A DNA stretch of 64,000 nucleotides from Lyophyllum atratum (Eukaryota > Basidiomycota > Agaricomycetes > Agaricales > Lyophyllaceae), in NCBI GenBank assembly GCA_014905825.1, contig JACGCN010000075.1:62001-126000 (forward strand). The letters run 5' to 3'. A model generated the notes under the pieces. The model saw nothing but the letters and a program-made list of their open reading frames with translations. It did no database searches and was not told the DNA's origin. Position 1 is the stretch's first letter. Every line of letters begins with the position of its first letter. Position numbers and translations under genes: made by a program. Of this stretch, positions 21,936 through 33,595 are shown piece by piece.

Positions 21936-24900
21936 ATGACGACTGGAGTGGCACAGACGCTTGTTCCACAGAACGACGTGGACTTAGGGGCAACTATAGC
22001 GTCTCAAATCCTCCGGGAAAATGATCTCAAAGAACAGCAGGCCGAAGCTCTATTGGGCTACGGCATGCTATACCTGACACCATCAGGAGATAATTCTGGA
22101 ATCATTCTCGCGTTTGGGCATTACAACGACAGACAACTTAAGGATAAAGAGCTCGAGGGACTGAAGAACAGCTTTGATGTTCGAGGATATCTGAACACTG
22201 AGCCCAAGAATGCGATCCCAGTGCTGGTACGGCCTGAGTGGTTTATCAAGGACGACTTCCTGAAGAGTCCCCTCCCGGGTCAAACATTGCCAACGATGCA
22301 GATGAAACCGGAATATGCAATTCTTCCTGTAACAGCCTTGAGTGGTCAACACCGCTTCCAAGCAGCAAAGGAGGTTTTGAAGAAGTTAGAGAATGAGAAA
22401 GAGAAGGCGGAGCAAGTGTTAGAGAAGGGGAAGAGACCACGCAACCTCCTAGGGGACGAGCAGATAGAGAAGGAGCGTAAGGCTATTGAAGAAATGAAGA
22501 TTGTATTCGAACGCTGTAAACAGTGGGCATTTGTCTTCTACGATTTAGGTGAGCTCCCTCCGCGCACATATCTCTTTTTATGTGTGGTATTCATGTGGCA
22601 TGTATAAAGAAAAAGCGTCGACAGAGCTATGCAATCACCTCTCTCGCAACGAGGCAAAGCATGTATACAAAGAGGCGGAGGAGGACCGACTAGTGCTGAG
22701 TCTTCGGGAGATTATCGAGGCAGAAAAAGACAGCCCAGAGGCAGTTCAAAAAGCAATCTCCTCAGCTCAGGCAGAGGCGGCTAGGAGGAAGACAAAGGCA
22801 TCCGCCCTTCTGCAGACAGAGCACGCGCGCGCAGCCCTCCTGATCATGACAAGGACTGGGTCTTATTATCGGCAGTGTGACTTATTTTCGCTCCGCTGGT
22901 TATCTAAAGCACTTTTGGGGATCCACGGGGCGGTAAGAAGCTTAGAAATTAGCCTCATTTGCACCTGAATCTTTACATCCCACTAGATACTGGGCGCAAT
23001 GATTCGCTCTGGTCTCCTGGCGCTGGGTCAGCTTTTCAACTCGTCACCATTTCCTTCGGTCGCAGACATCAAGAATGACATCAGTCATAACCAGAAACGG
23101 TATCTTATGTATGAGAAAGAGTCGGAACGAAGTGATCTAACCCCCGAAGAGAATAGGAAAATTCTTGAGGTGCTGGGCGAGAGGGACGCTAAATATGAGG
23201 CGAGATGGGTAACATACAGGAATGGGACTCCTGAGTTCCAACTCATCACGGCAGAGCTATTGACGACGATCGATCTTATAGCGAAAGAGAATTTCGAGGA
23301 TGAGCCCTGGGTTCTGGGGCAAGATTGCGGTTTATACTGGGACAAACTGCATGCGTATAAGCTGGAAGTCAGGCATCTGCTCAACACGAAGGCCGTCGAG
23401 TGGGCATCCGGCTCAGCGGAGGAACGACTTGTCGCAAAAGCAATCACAGGGCGGCTGGAGTGGCTTTTCACTGCACATCCGGGATATGCGCAGAGCCTCC
23501 CGATTATGACCGAATGGGTAATCCAGCAGGTCCAGATTAACCTCAGTGGTGTCCCAGAAGCAGTGAAGGAGGTACGCAACTTTTTGCGCATAATCTGAGC
23601 GTAAATGCCGAGGCACATTCGTCATGAGCAATTATTTGCACACTTACGCTCAGACGTAACTGTGAACTTCATGTGCACACTTGCATCTCAGCGTAAACGT
23701 GATTGGGAGGGACAGTAGTCCGTCTACTTGCACGCTTACGCTCAGACGCGAATGTGCGCTTCAATCACATCCCTTTCCCACCTCAATGTATTGACTTATT
23801 CTGATGCAGGTCACTCGGTGGTTTTCACCATTGGTAGATCATGTTCTGGAACAAAGCAAGGAAACGGAGCAAGATTACTCCGCCTACATCAAGCATGGGT
23901 TGCAAGTTCAACTGCAGGGCGCAACTCCGGACGCACGAGACATGGCATGGAATAGGGTCAGTAGCTCTTAACAACGACAAAACAACATCTGATGATTTCT
24001 TCTTACAGGTTGTTACCACCCTCTGGAACGGCCTGTGGACACACATGGCACCCCTGAACACATATATCCTCGGCATCGACACCGATTTCGAGCGCGTGAC
24101 TAGCAAGGAAACATTGCAGCAAGTGTTCGGAGAACTCACTAGCGAGCCTTCAAAAGGCAGGAAAGCGAAAGCGACCGCGTTTGGTGTAGGAGGTGGCGGG
24201 AGTGTCAATGCTCCACCTGGCGACAAAAATGGGGCGCTGCAGCGTATCCTCATTTCTGCTGGCTGGGAAGCAATACGTTCCGGTTATCTGGAAGCAGCGA
24301 ATTCCATGCGGGCTGGACACTTCTCCAGAAGTAACGGAGACATCTACAGCCTGATGAAGGCTACCCCTTGGGTGCTGTCCACGGATGCGATGAAAAAAAA
24401 TATCAAACGCGCTACCCCTCAAGTTGGAGCCGCCGCAGCTGAGTGGGCGTACATCAAACACTACAGGCAGGACCTCCTGAACGAATCCCCTGGAGGTTCA
24501 CTCCGTGAAACGCTGGGGAAGGATTTGGAAAAGTACTGTGACGAGCGCAGCATTCAAGACGGGATTGATACCCGTACCATTCAGGCATTTGAGTGGCCCG
24601 ACCACGTCTCTGCGGATCCCACATGCGAAGCCGTCGTCGATATCCTAGATGTGGAGGCGGGACACGCAGCCTTCGAGATCCAACAGATCATCAATGATGC
24701 CGCTCTTGCCATTCAAAAGGTACTCCGGCCTGTTGAGCGCTCGCCATATGCGCTGCTTGAGAACAGGAAAGGTGGAAAGGCGCCAGTCTGCAAAGAAGTT
24801 TCTGCAGCTGTGTCACAGCTACTTCAGGTAGGAAGCTTCGTATTTATCAGGACACAAACAAGCATTGATTTTCCAGCAAGGCCTTCGAAATTAATACACA

Positions 24901-25538
24901 TCGTCAGCGCACCAGGCAGGACAATCCAACCGCACGCATTAGCAAGAAGGACAGTATCCCGCGCATTCCACTGATCCGTATGCAGTGCCAGGCGGACACC
25001 GATACCAGTGACTTCGACGAGGAAGAACCCGAAGGGGACCACACCACAGGTGCTCAGGCCGTTGATAGCTCGAGTTCTTCAGGACCTAACCTAACTTATA
25101 TGATGTTATATCACACAGCCTTGTCCACGGACTTAGAGATTCCCATCGGCAACGCACATCAGTCCCCTTCACAAGCTGCGGTCACGTTGGAACCCATGTC
25201 AGACCAGTCGTCTCAGGGTGTACATGAGCAGTCGGCTACGGCCTTCGATAGCCTGTTCAGCACTACCAGCCAAACTTTGGACGGCGCGCCCCATAATCTG
25301 GAAGAAGGGTTCGATTCAACTGTGGGAAGCATTTCAACGGTGAAGACCAAGTCTCGAGGCAAAGCAGTAGTCACCTATGCGGGAAGGGAAGGAAGGAAAC
25401 GGGCTCCGAGCTCTCCTGGTATGATCTTTGAGCGTGTCTCGCGAGTTCTGCCACACTGACCTATCCTTAGACGCGAAACGGGGAGCAAAGAAGAAGCGGG
25501 TGAACCGGGATTCCGAGAACGATCAGGATACTGAGTGA
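21936..25538 (+). CDS. ParB/sulfiredoxin-fold-like protein, paralogue 2 of 4
   Basis: Seven exons give 1030 residues: 21936-22548, 22610-22932, 22987-23571, 23810-23956, 24009-24827, 24881-25418 and 25471-25538. The ATG at 21936 opens the first exon. The ParB-like signature is N64-D-R66, then SFDVRGY, AIPVLVRPEWF and GQHR at 137-140 with FQAAK. An insert rich in Lys/Glu after it (about residues 150-190) is probably a coiled coil. Similarity to paralogue 1 is clear throughout (LGYGML, SGQHRF, GSYYRQ, VTRWFSP, WTHMAPLN, AANSMR, VGAAAAE, LRPVERS). The tail is Ser/Asp/Gln-rich and ends in RKRAPSSPG plus KRGAKKKR, a likely nuclear signal. The last intron but one uses an acceptor at 24880 to reach the conserved AFEINTHRQRT. 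Function unknown. Confidence 0.75.
23572..23809. repeat. Palindrome-bearing long intron of paralogue 2
   Basis: 238-bp intron at exactly the same codon boundary (VKE|VTRWF) as in paralogue 1, with palindromes at 23639-23664, 23676-23701 and about 23731-23757. Arms are variants of CACACTTACG/CGTAAGTGTG; the spacing sequences are not shared with the other paralogues. Confidence 0.9.
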
Positions 25539-26263
25539 AGATGGACGGGATCAGTGATGGTCAATTTACTTCTTTTACTCTACTGTATGGCCATATACAA
25601 GCAACTTGGACAACATCACGCGTTACGAATTGTAGGGACAGATTGTTCTTGCAACGCGTGTTCCTAAGTTTTCGATGGTCGCCTGCGACACATCAGTCTC
25701 CCAATTGACCCCCTGTAACGTATGTATGACGCAGCTTGGGTTGTCAACGCCGCTCCAAGTGAGTGGAACGCACCGCGGCCAGTTGTCACCATGGAAAATA
25801 TTTCTTTAACTGGACCCCATATGAGTCCTCCGATCCCTCCCACACTCGCATCACGGCGTAGGTGTGCACTACATTTGCGTCGAGGTGCAAGTGTGGCTTT
25901 GCTTGTACATAAGGCAATCGCTTGTACGCCATGTTTGAACATAAATAACATTAGTGAACATTCACATCACGGCGCAAATGTGGAACTACCATTTGCGTCA
26001 AGGATGAAGTATGCCTTTGTTTGTACAAGGTTCATTTGATGAGAGGTGTACAAACACATGTCATCAGTTTTTCTGCCTCATTGACTCTTGAACGCGACTT
26101 CGAGAACCGATCGGTTGACATACGTGATCAGCAGAAAGACTAACTCCAAGATGGTGAAGGTTCGCTTTGTTTATTCATTCTGTTTTAACGCAGGATTGTA
26201 ATTGAAACTCGTGAATGCCTTGGCCAGAATGCAAAAGAAAAAATTGCTACCGAACCCGGCCGA
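25539..26263. other. Intergenic between paralogues 2 and 3
   Basis: Three palindromes of the 26-bp family at 25841-25866, about 25870-25896 and about 25958-25983. No gene is supported. The true start of paralogue 3 may lie here in a short first exon that I cannot place. Confidence 0.6.
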
Positions 26264-29260
26264 ATGAAGGAAAAGACGCGGGACACAGACCGGTGCGAGG
26301 GCTATCGACGCGAGTTCTTCCTCGGGTCGGCACTTGTTCGTGTTGTCGCGTCAAATGGCGCGTCTCCGGTCAATTTCCTCTTCGGAAAGTACAACTGGCG
26401 TGGTCTGTCGACAACCGAAGTCGACAGCATGGTCGCCAACTTTCGTGCGGAAGGCATGAGGAACAAGTATCCGGAGAACGCGATTCCATGTATTATCGAC
26501 CCCGTCAGCGTTGAAACGACCCAGCTGGTCAAGGACCGACTGGCCGCAGAGTTTCCGAAGGTTGAGTTCCCGTCCAGTCAGGTTCTGGTCGCATGCAGCG
26601 GGCAACATCGGGAGGCGGCAGCTAGAAGGTTCATGGAACAACTACAGGACCAGAAGAAAGATCTACTGAAGGAGATTGCAGACGGGGACCGGAGTACGAA
26701 GAAGGGCAAATCAAAGGCGGACAATGCGGACGAAGTGAACAGCGTTATCTTGAGAGCAAAAGATACACTCGCAGTGGTGGAGGAACAGATTAGAGACGCA
26801 CCCTGGTGGCTGGTGGACTTCTATTCCTCTGGTACGATCATTTACCAGATACCATTCTGTCTGAAGACCTGACATATGTCTAGCTGGCCCCGAAGAGCTA
26901 TGGAATTATCTCTCCCGAAATGCACATGCCCACGTTTACGGGGAAGCTGCCGAGGACCAATTCCTGCAGGCGCTACGCATAATTGAAAAGGAACCCACGA
27001 AGCTCGATGAGACCATCGAACGGGCGGCGCAAACGAAGTTCGCGGGATTGCTGTCCTCGCCTTATTCCCGCAATACATGTCTCAATATGATATCGTACGG
27101 CCCCTACTTCCCCCGTGCCGCGATATTCAAGAATAGCTGGCTGATTGGGGCATTTTTATCAGTCCATGGCGGAGTAGGTCACCTGCTGAACCATACCTGT
27201 CGCACACGCTGACTTACATCGTAGATCCTCGGGTGCCTCGTAAACCATAGCCTACGTTTACTTAGGGGCCTGTTCTCCGCCAGCGAATTCTATTCTTCGG
27301 CTGATATCCGTGCCCTTATCGAGGATTTCAATGAAAGGGGAAAATATATCGACGCTCAGATAACCGCCATAGCTGAAGGTCAGAGCCCAGACACTAGCAA
27401 GGACGCCGCGATGAAAGTCGCCTCCAGCCCCACGATATCTCGACTGCAAGCCCTTGAGGACGCAAAACAAGCGCTGAACGACGAGATTCAGGCTGTCGAC
27501 GCCAAGTTTTTCTCTGGTGCAGTTGAAACATCGCTCATAACTGTGGTCTTTCTGGACCGTCTTGATACTGATGCGTCGAACACGGCGAGTCGTCTGAAGA
27601 GAGTCCCGCAAAAGACGGGTCAACATTCCGACCACCTTAGGGACTACGTCAAGAAAGCCCTTATAACGTTGAAGCTGACCTTTCCTGAACTTCGCACCCA
27701 CGGATACACGGAGCCGCAGAAAATCGTCGTCCAGTTCATTGCACCTCGGTTTGAATGGATGTGCTCAGAATTGCATGGTCGACCTCTCCCGTTACCAATA
27801 TTCACCACTACCGTCATCGAAGCCGTGCATGAGTCGTTCTCAACCACTCCAGAGGCGATCAAGGAGGTGAGTCTTCGATTCGTGGCCCACATCATTTTCA
27901 CGTTCACGCCCGGCATTCGGAGCGCATCAACCATTACACAGTCACGTCGCGGCGTGAATGTGCGATGGCGTTTTGTGTTTGGTGGACATCTGCGGGTACA
28001 CACTTACGTTGCGACGTACATGTGCGACTGCGCAGTTGATTGCCAAAATTGTGTCCGCTGTCGGTCATACTCACGATATCCACACAGGTTGTACGGTGGT
28101 TTCATCCGATCGTTGACCATACGCTGGAAATCAAAAAACAAAGTCTTCACTCTTCATCTGCGTATCTGTTGGATGCGCTTAGATCGGCTCAATTTATCTC
28201 TAACGACAATCTCACCGAAAGACAAGAGAAGGTATGTTCTGACTTGTGTCCGAAGTATCCAGCTAATGTCCGGTGCTAGGTCTCCCGAAAGATCTTTGAT
28301 CTCCGGCCCCACTTACTGGTGTTGGAGATTCACATTAGGAACAATCCCGCATCGTGTCCACGATTGAAGAAGGCCAGTTTGGCCAAGATATTTCAACCAC
28401 TGCGCGATTACTGCAAAAGTATCAAAGTGCCAAGGCCCACGAAAGCCAACCCCCGAAGGACGACACGGAGCAAGCCACTGGTTATCGAAGAGGACGAGGA
28501 TGAATTGGACGCGAACTTGCCCTCCGGCAAAGACGCAGACAACGAGAAGGTGAACGATTTCCTGGAGGACATCACCTGGAAAAATCTCAGTCGGTTGTAC
28601 GTCGGGGCCTTCAAAGCTGGAAGAGCCAAGGCTATGGATCTCGCTACGGCTGATCACGAAGTATTGACGTACCTCATGGGTGACGGTGTGTGGACATATC
28701 CGCCTTCGAAAAACTTTCATCGCGACTTCATTCCCCTCGTCGACGCCGCCGTCTTTGAATACGTCTATGCTCAATGGTACCGCAAATCACTCCTCGGGGA
28801 ATCTGCTGCTGGCGTCATTCGGAAGCATCTGGAATCATGCCTGAGGAGCTACACTGTCGACGGCGTAAGGTGGGCTGACAAGTTGGAAGTCAGCTGCAGT
28901 CTTGAGGAAGAAGATGTGCGCAAAATTGCCGGAGGGATCCGCGACGTGCAGAAGAAGTGGGATGCCGAAGAAGCGATCACCAAGCTGCTTCATACGCTAT
29001 ACAGAAGCCCTTATGTCATGTTGAAGGAAAACGGCACCGAGGTGGCACCGGAAGTCAGCCGCGCGATTGGTATTTTGAAAAAGGTTGGTCTCTACATAAC
29101 ACAGTGTACGATGTACTGACACCCTTTATTCAAGGCGCTAGAGATCAACGTCTTGTTGTGCCCACTAAAGTCCCTGACCTTTGCCTCGACAATGGGGAAA
29201 GGCAAGAACGAAAAAGCAGGAGGGGTACATGCGCATCGACAACAACATGATCGGTGGTGA
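26264..29260 (+). CDS. ParB/sulfiredoxin-fold-like protein, paralogue 3 of 4 (short tail)
   Basis: Six exons give 857 residues from the first in-frame ATG: 26264-26831, 26884-27173, 27225-27866, 28088-28231, 28280-29083 and 29135-29260. The frame stays open upstream of 26264 and a short first exon may be missing. Signature: N44-W-R46, NFRAEGM, AIPCIIDP, GQHR at 113-116 with EAAARRF. Shared blocks include YLSRN, SVHGG, VVRWFHPIVDHTL, LLGESAAG and YRSPYVML. Unlike the other three it stops 42 codons into the last exon. The tail reads ALEINVLLCPLKS... and lacks the acidic linker, though a short KGKNEK cluster remains. Either it is a natural short form or the 3' end was lost when the next gene moved in: only 13 bp separate this stop from the proposed start of paralogue 4. 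Confidence 0.7.
27867..28087. repeat. Palindrome-bearing long intron of paralogue 3
   Basis: 221-bp intron at the IKE|VVRWF boundary, equivalent to the long introns of the other paralogues. Palindromes at 27937-27962 and 27999-28024 plus a weaker half near 27900. Confidence 0.88.
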
Positions 29261-29273
29261 CTAACGATATTCA

Positions 29274-32200
29274 ATGGATACTAGGTGTCTAACAGTGGAA
29301 AGGTAAGAAAAAACCAGATTCATCTCTAAGGGCGATTGTTTGCTAAGTACAGCCTCCCAGACCCTCTTGACATCGGCGCTGCCGCATGTGGGCAAGGAGA
29401 TCGAGAAGCTGGACATCCTTCGTCGCGACAATCGCCTGGGCTTCGCATTCATTAAAATCAGCGACTTAGACGGACAGCCAGCCGCCAAATTGGAGTTTGG
29501 TCTCAAAAACGACCGCAAAGTGGATGAAAACCAGGTCAAGTTGACCTTGAAGAGCTTCTTTTCCAACGGGTATCTTCACCGACAACCCGAGAACGCCCTC
29601 CGCATCCTCCTTTCTCCATCCCAGTCACACCGACTGAAGGACTTCGACTTCTCTCAGGACGCGATCGCTAGTGACCGGACCCCGAAGCTCCCGTTGATGG
29701 ACGAAAAGTTCGTCTGCCTGGCGGGAGCTCACAGAGTTGCCGCCACCAAGCTCTTCCTAGAACGCCGACATACCCACCAAGGGAAGCTCGAACATGCCAT
29801 CGACCTCAGAGATAACCCTAAAACGCAAAAGAACAAGAAGAAGCAGAAGAAGGCCGACAGCGACGACAGCGACGACGACGACAGCGACGACAGCGAAAAC
29901 GACAACGACGAAGAGCCCGAGGCGCTGCTCAACGCCGCGCTTACCGAGACTAAGGAGAACATATCCACCGAAGTCTGGTGGATAGCAGAGTTCTACCCCA
30001 GTAGTAAGTCATTTCGTGATTCGCGCTCAGACCCCAGTACTCATTTACAACCAGCCATAGCCTCGGAGTTGGCGATCTACCTGTCCCGCAATCAATTCAA
30101 GCACCAATACGCGGAGTCGGGGGATGAGGCCATCATAGAGCTAATCAGGAACTACATGACCTCCAACTTCGATGCCGATAAACTGACGAAAGAGTCAGCC
30201 GGCGGCAAAGCGGCCAACATCATCAATGCACCGCATGCCCTGAACACTGTCTGTAGCCTACTCAGTGTAGAAGTGGGGTCCTATTTCCGGCAGGCCCAAT
30301 TCTTCCACTTAAAGTGGTTGAACGAGAGGCTGGTGTCCGTTCACGGCGGGGTAAGTATTCCTTTATTCTTTTAGCATCGCCCAGCTTATCCCCGCTATCA
30401 GCTTCTCGCACAATTCATCGTCAATGGGGTTACCTCTATTTCGCGGATCTTTTCGAAGAAGCCTTTTCCTTCAGCAAAGACAGTTCACACAGCTGCGAAT
30501 AACTTTCGCACGAGGCAGACCGATCTCGTGAACCGGACGGCGCGCCTGCCCGCAGGTGACGAAACATCGGATGAGGCCCTTGCCATCAAGGCAGAGAATA
30601 CCAAACTTGTCAACGACATCCGCAAAATGGACAAAGAGTTCGGCCCATTGGACTTTGAAGAGACCGATGAAGAAAACAGGCCAAGGGTTCCCCTGGGCTT
30701 CCTGGACGCGGTGGATCCTTTTGGCGTCCAACTGCTTGCATCCTTCCTCGCTCGCTCCGAGAACTATAAAGGGTATCTCGACGCCTTGGACGGGTACCGG
30801 ACCCATGTGGGGAATCGCGTCAAGCAGGACACCCTCACGTTAGCGGTGGAGCAGAAAGCCAGCATCTCCGGTCGGTTTGCCTACTTGATGGAGATCCTAC
30901 CAGGAAGACCTCCGCCATTTCCCCTCCTAACGGCATCCACTGTTGTGGCGATCGACGTCGCGCTCGCTCGAGTCCCAGGCTCGATCAAGGAGGTGAGTAC
31001 TATTAACCCGACCCTCTTTTCCAATTTTCCATTGGCCACACTTGTCACTTACGTCCAGGCGTAAGTGTGGTGAATGCTTAGAGGGCCTTCACGGGTCACT
31101 CTTTTGACCAGACTTACCTTACGCCTGGACGTAAGTGTGGTGAATGCTTAGAGGGCCTTCACGGGTCACTCTTTCGACCACACTTACGCCTGGACGTAAG
31201 TGTGGTGAATGCTTAGAGGGCCTTCACGGGTCACTCTTTCGACCACACTTACGCCTGGACGTAAGTGTGGTGAATGCTTAGAGGGCCTTACAGGTCACTC
31301 TTTAAACCACACCTACGTCCAGACGTAAGTGTGATGATCGATTTGTACAGCTCTTGATGAATTTGCTCATTAATTCCATAACTAACTATTTACGGTCTTC
31401 GAGGTTTCACGCTGGTTCCAACCACTCTCTGACCACACGGAGTTGAAAAAGAAAGGGGACCGCGACTGCAGTTCCTACATTTTTTCGGCTATCGATAACT
31501 CCCCCCAACTGACCGAAGAGACCGACAGACCATGGCTGAAGTCGATGGTGAGGTATCCAGCGCTTTACAATTTATCAAGTGTTCATGTTCCCTCCACAGG
31601 TCGCTTTCGATGTATTGGAAGCGATTGAAAGCTTGCTCGTGCCGATGGAGGTGTCCATCGGCAGCATGTCTTTGGATCCGATGACGAACAAAAAAATCAT
31701 CGACTCCTCGTGGAAGCCGGTCCTCGCCCTCGGTAACAATAAATCGAAAGGCAAGGAGAGACACCAATCCGACCCTGCCCTTCCCACCGGAGATGACGAG
31801 GCCCCACCAGAGACGGCGAAAGCAAAGAAGCCTCCCGTGAAAGGCAAGCCCGCCCGCGAAGACATCAGTGTTTCCGCCTACCAGACGTTTCTCCAGGAAC
31901 AAGGGTGGGAAGCCCTTCAGACGCAATGGGATGCCGTCTTCAACTTACTCATCGCAAACCACGACAAGTGGGCTAACATCGACTCGGACTGCGCAAACCT
32001 GGAAGACCCGATCGTCCGCATCCTCAGAGAGAACCGAACGTGGAGTCTAGGGTCAAAAAAGACGTGCAAGCGGGACTGCACGACATTGATCTCAGCCGCA
32101 GTGTCGGTATATGTGAAAGGAAAGGAGTACCGCCCCGACTTGCTGCGTACGACGCCCGCAGGCCGGGTTCGCGAGCGTCTGAGTGGTCGGCTGGATCCTC

Positions 32201-33203
32201 AGTGCCGGCTCGATCCTTCTCGCGGTAACGTAAAACAGTTTCGTTGGCTGGATGGTATAGAGGCCATCAAACCTACGATTACCGACGTAGCCATCGCAAG
32301 CTTGCGGCAGGATTTTCCTGCCCTGCAGCGAAAGGGCATTGCACAGCGCCACTTTGACGTGGTGTATAAAAGCGTGATGCAGTCCGACCTTGCCAAGATG
32401 GAGGATGACGGTGAGGACGTGTCGCCTGAGGTCATGGCGGCAATGTCGCTGCTCAAACAGGTGAGCTCTACATTCCGCTTTCTTCGGCATCAGTCGATGT
32501 TAATATTTATTAGGCGTTCGAGATAGGGGAGCACCGGAAGGAGCTGCGTCGGCAGAACCAGACGGCACCGTTTATGTTTGCCGACGTACGTTCTTTCAAG
32601 ATCAAGACCCAATTCCGCATCGCGGATAAGGACCCGATGACCAACATCGATTTCCCTACTTCACTGGATGGCAGCACGGCGACGATGGTCTTATCAGCTG
32701 GGAACAAATCGTCCCAGGAGAATTCGGAACGGGGTGAATTTCTTGATAATCAAATTCCACATCTCACCAATGTTAATCTTGCCTTTGAAGATGATGTCGG
32801 ATCACAGGGGCTTCTTGGGTTGGCCGACCTCAGCATTGGGCCTCCTGAGCGCGGTGCGTCCACGCACTTCAATGCGAAGATGGGCTCCCCGATGAATGTG
32901 TCATCGGCCGTTCCACCCGACCACACTAAGGAAATCGACCCATTCGGCGGTAAGTTCAGGGTTAATTCCCCAACTTTCCCCTCAGACGCTTATCATCTTG
33001 TCCGTTTAGATTCCCCTCTGACCTCAGAGGACGAGTTGGAAGGTCGAGCTCCCACTCAGCGGAACGAGGACCAGCATCTATCCAGCAACGCGACAGGCAA
33101 AAGAAAGCGTGCCTCCGATTCCTCAGCCGACGCTCCCCTCGATGAACTCAAAAAAGAAACGAGCAAGAAATCGAGGATGCAAAAAGGGGTGGCTATTAAA
33201 TAG
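29274..33203 (+). CDS. ParB/sulfiredoxin-fold-like protein, paralogue 4 of 4
   Basis: Nine exons keep frame to 1076 residues: 29274-29302 (start tentative), 29348-30003, 30055-30350, 30402-30992, 31404-31547, 31600-32460, 32514-32949, 32986-33203, where the first pair depends on a 45-bp intron (that list is eight exons). The fold signature has diverged most: N64-D-R66, SFFSNGY, ALRILLSP, then GAHR at 136-139 with VAATKLF. A run of Asp/Ser repeats (about residues 175-200) follows. Shared blocks are YLSRN, SVHGG, VSRWFQPLSDHT, TPAGRVRERL and AFEIGEHRKEL. The C-terminal 200 residues are low complexity and end with GKRKRAS and KKETSKKSRMQK, likely nuclear signals. Function unknown; conserved architecture suggests the same role as its neighbours. 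Confidence 0.72.
30993..31403. repeat. Palindrome array in the long intron of paralogue 4
   Basis: 411-bp intron at the IKE|VSRWF boundary. About five palindromes (GTAAGTGTGG right arms at 31061, 31131, 31196, 31261 and a last one near 31335) are separated by a shared spacer, giving a 65-70 bp tandem array. The best unit has 11-bp perfect arms CCACACTTACG/CGTAAGTGTGG around 6 bases. Confidence 0.92.
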
Positions 33204-33595
33204 TTCGTGGTACAAGTGGTATTCGTTTTGTATTGGTGCCTTTCCTTTGGCCAAAACATGTTTGTGTCGTACATATTATGCAATCATCACCATTCGCTGT
33301 TCTTACTCAACATTTGGGGGCCACTGCACTGCGCAACTGACTTGCTCTTTGCACACTTACATGTTGGTGTGAGTGTGCAAAGCGCGAGTGACTAATTTTC
33401 ACCTCCGTTGGATGTGCAATGAACTCCTTGTGTGCACACTCACGTCGAGATGCAAGTGTGCAAGGTGATTTCTGAATCTGATGTTTCGTTCCTCAGATTG
33501 AGCTGATCAAAGTAAAAGTCTCATTATGCAGGCGAGTTCGTTGATCTCGGAAAGAAATAAATCTGTAGCTGATGGCAGATTCAATAGGCGATAGG
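33204..33595. other. Intergenic with two palindromes
   Basis: Palindromes of the 26-bp family at 33353-33378 and 33435-33460 between the convergent paralogue 4 and the F-box gene. Nothing else supported. Confidence 0.7.

Noticed and set aside
17549..33203. Recent bacterial transfer of parB or sulfiredoxin genes
   Set aside because: All four genes have many conserved spliceosomal introns and long eukaryote-type low-complexity tails; the resemblance is at fold level only, and the sulfiredoxin Cys is missing.
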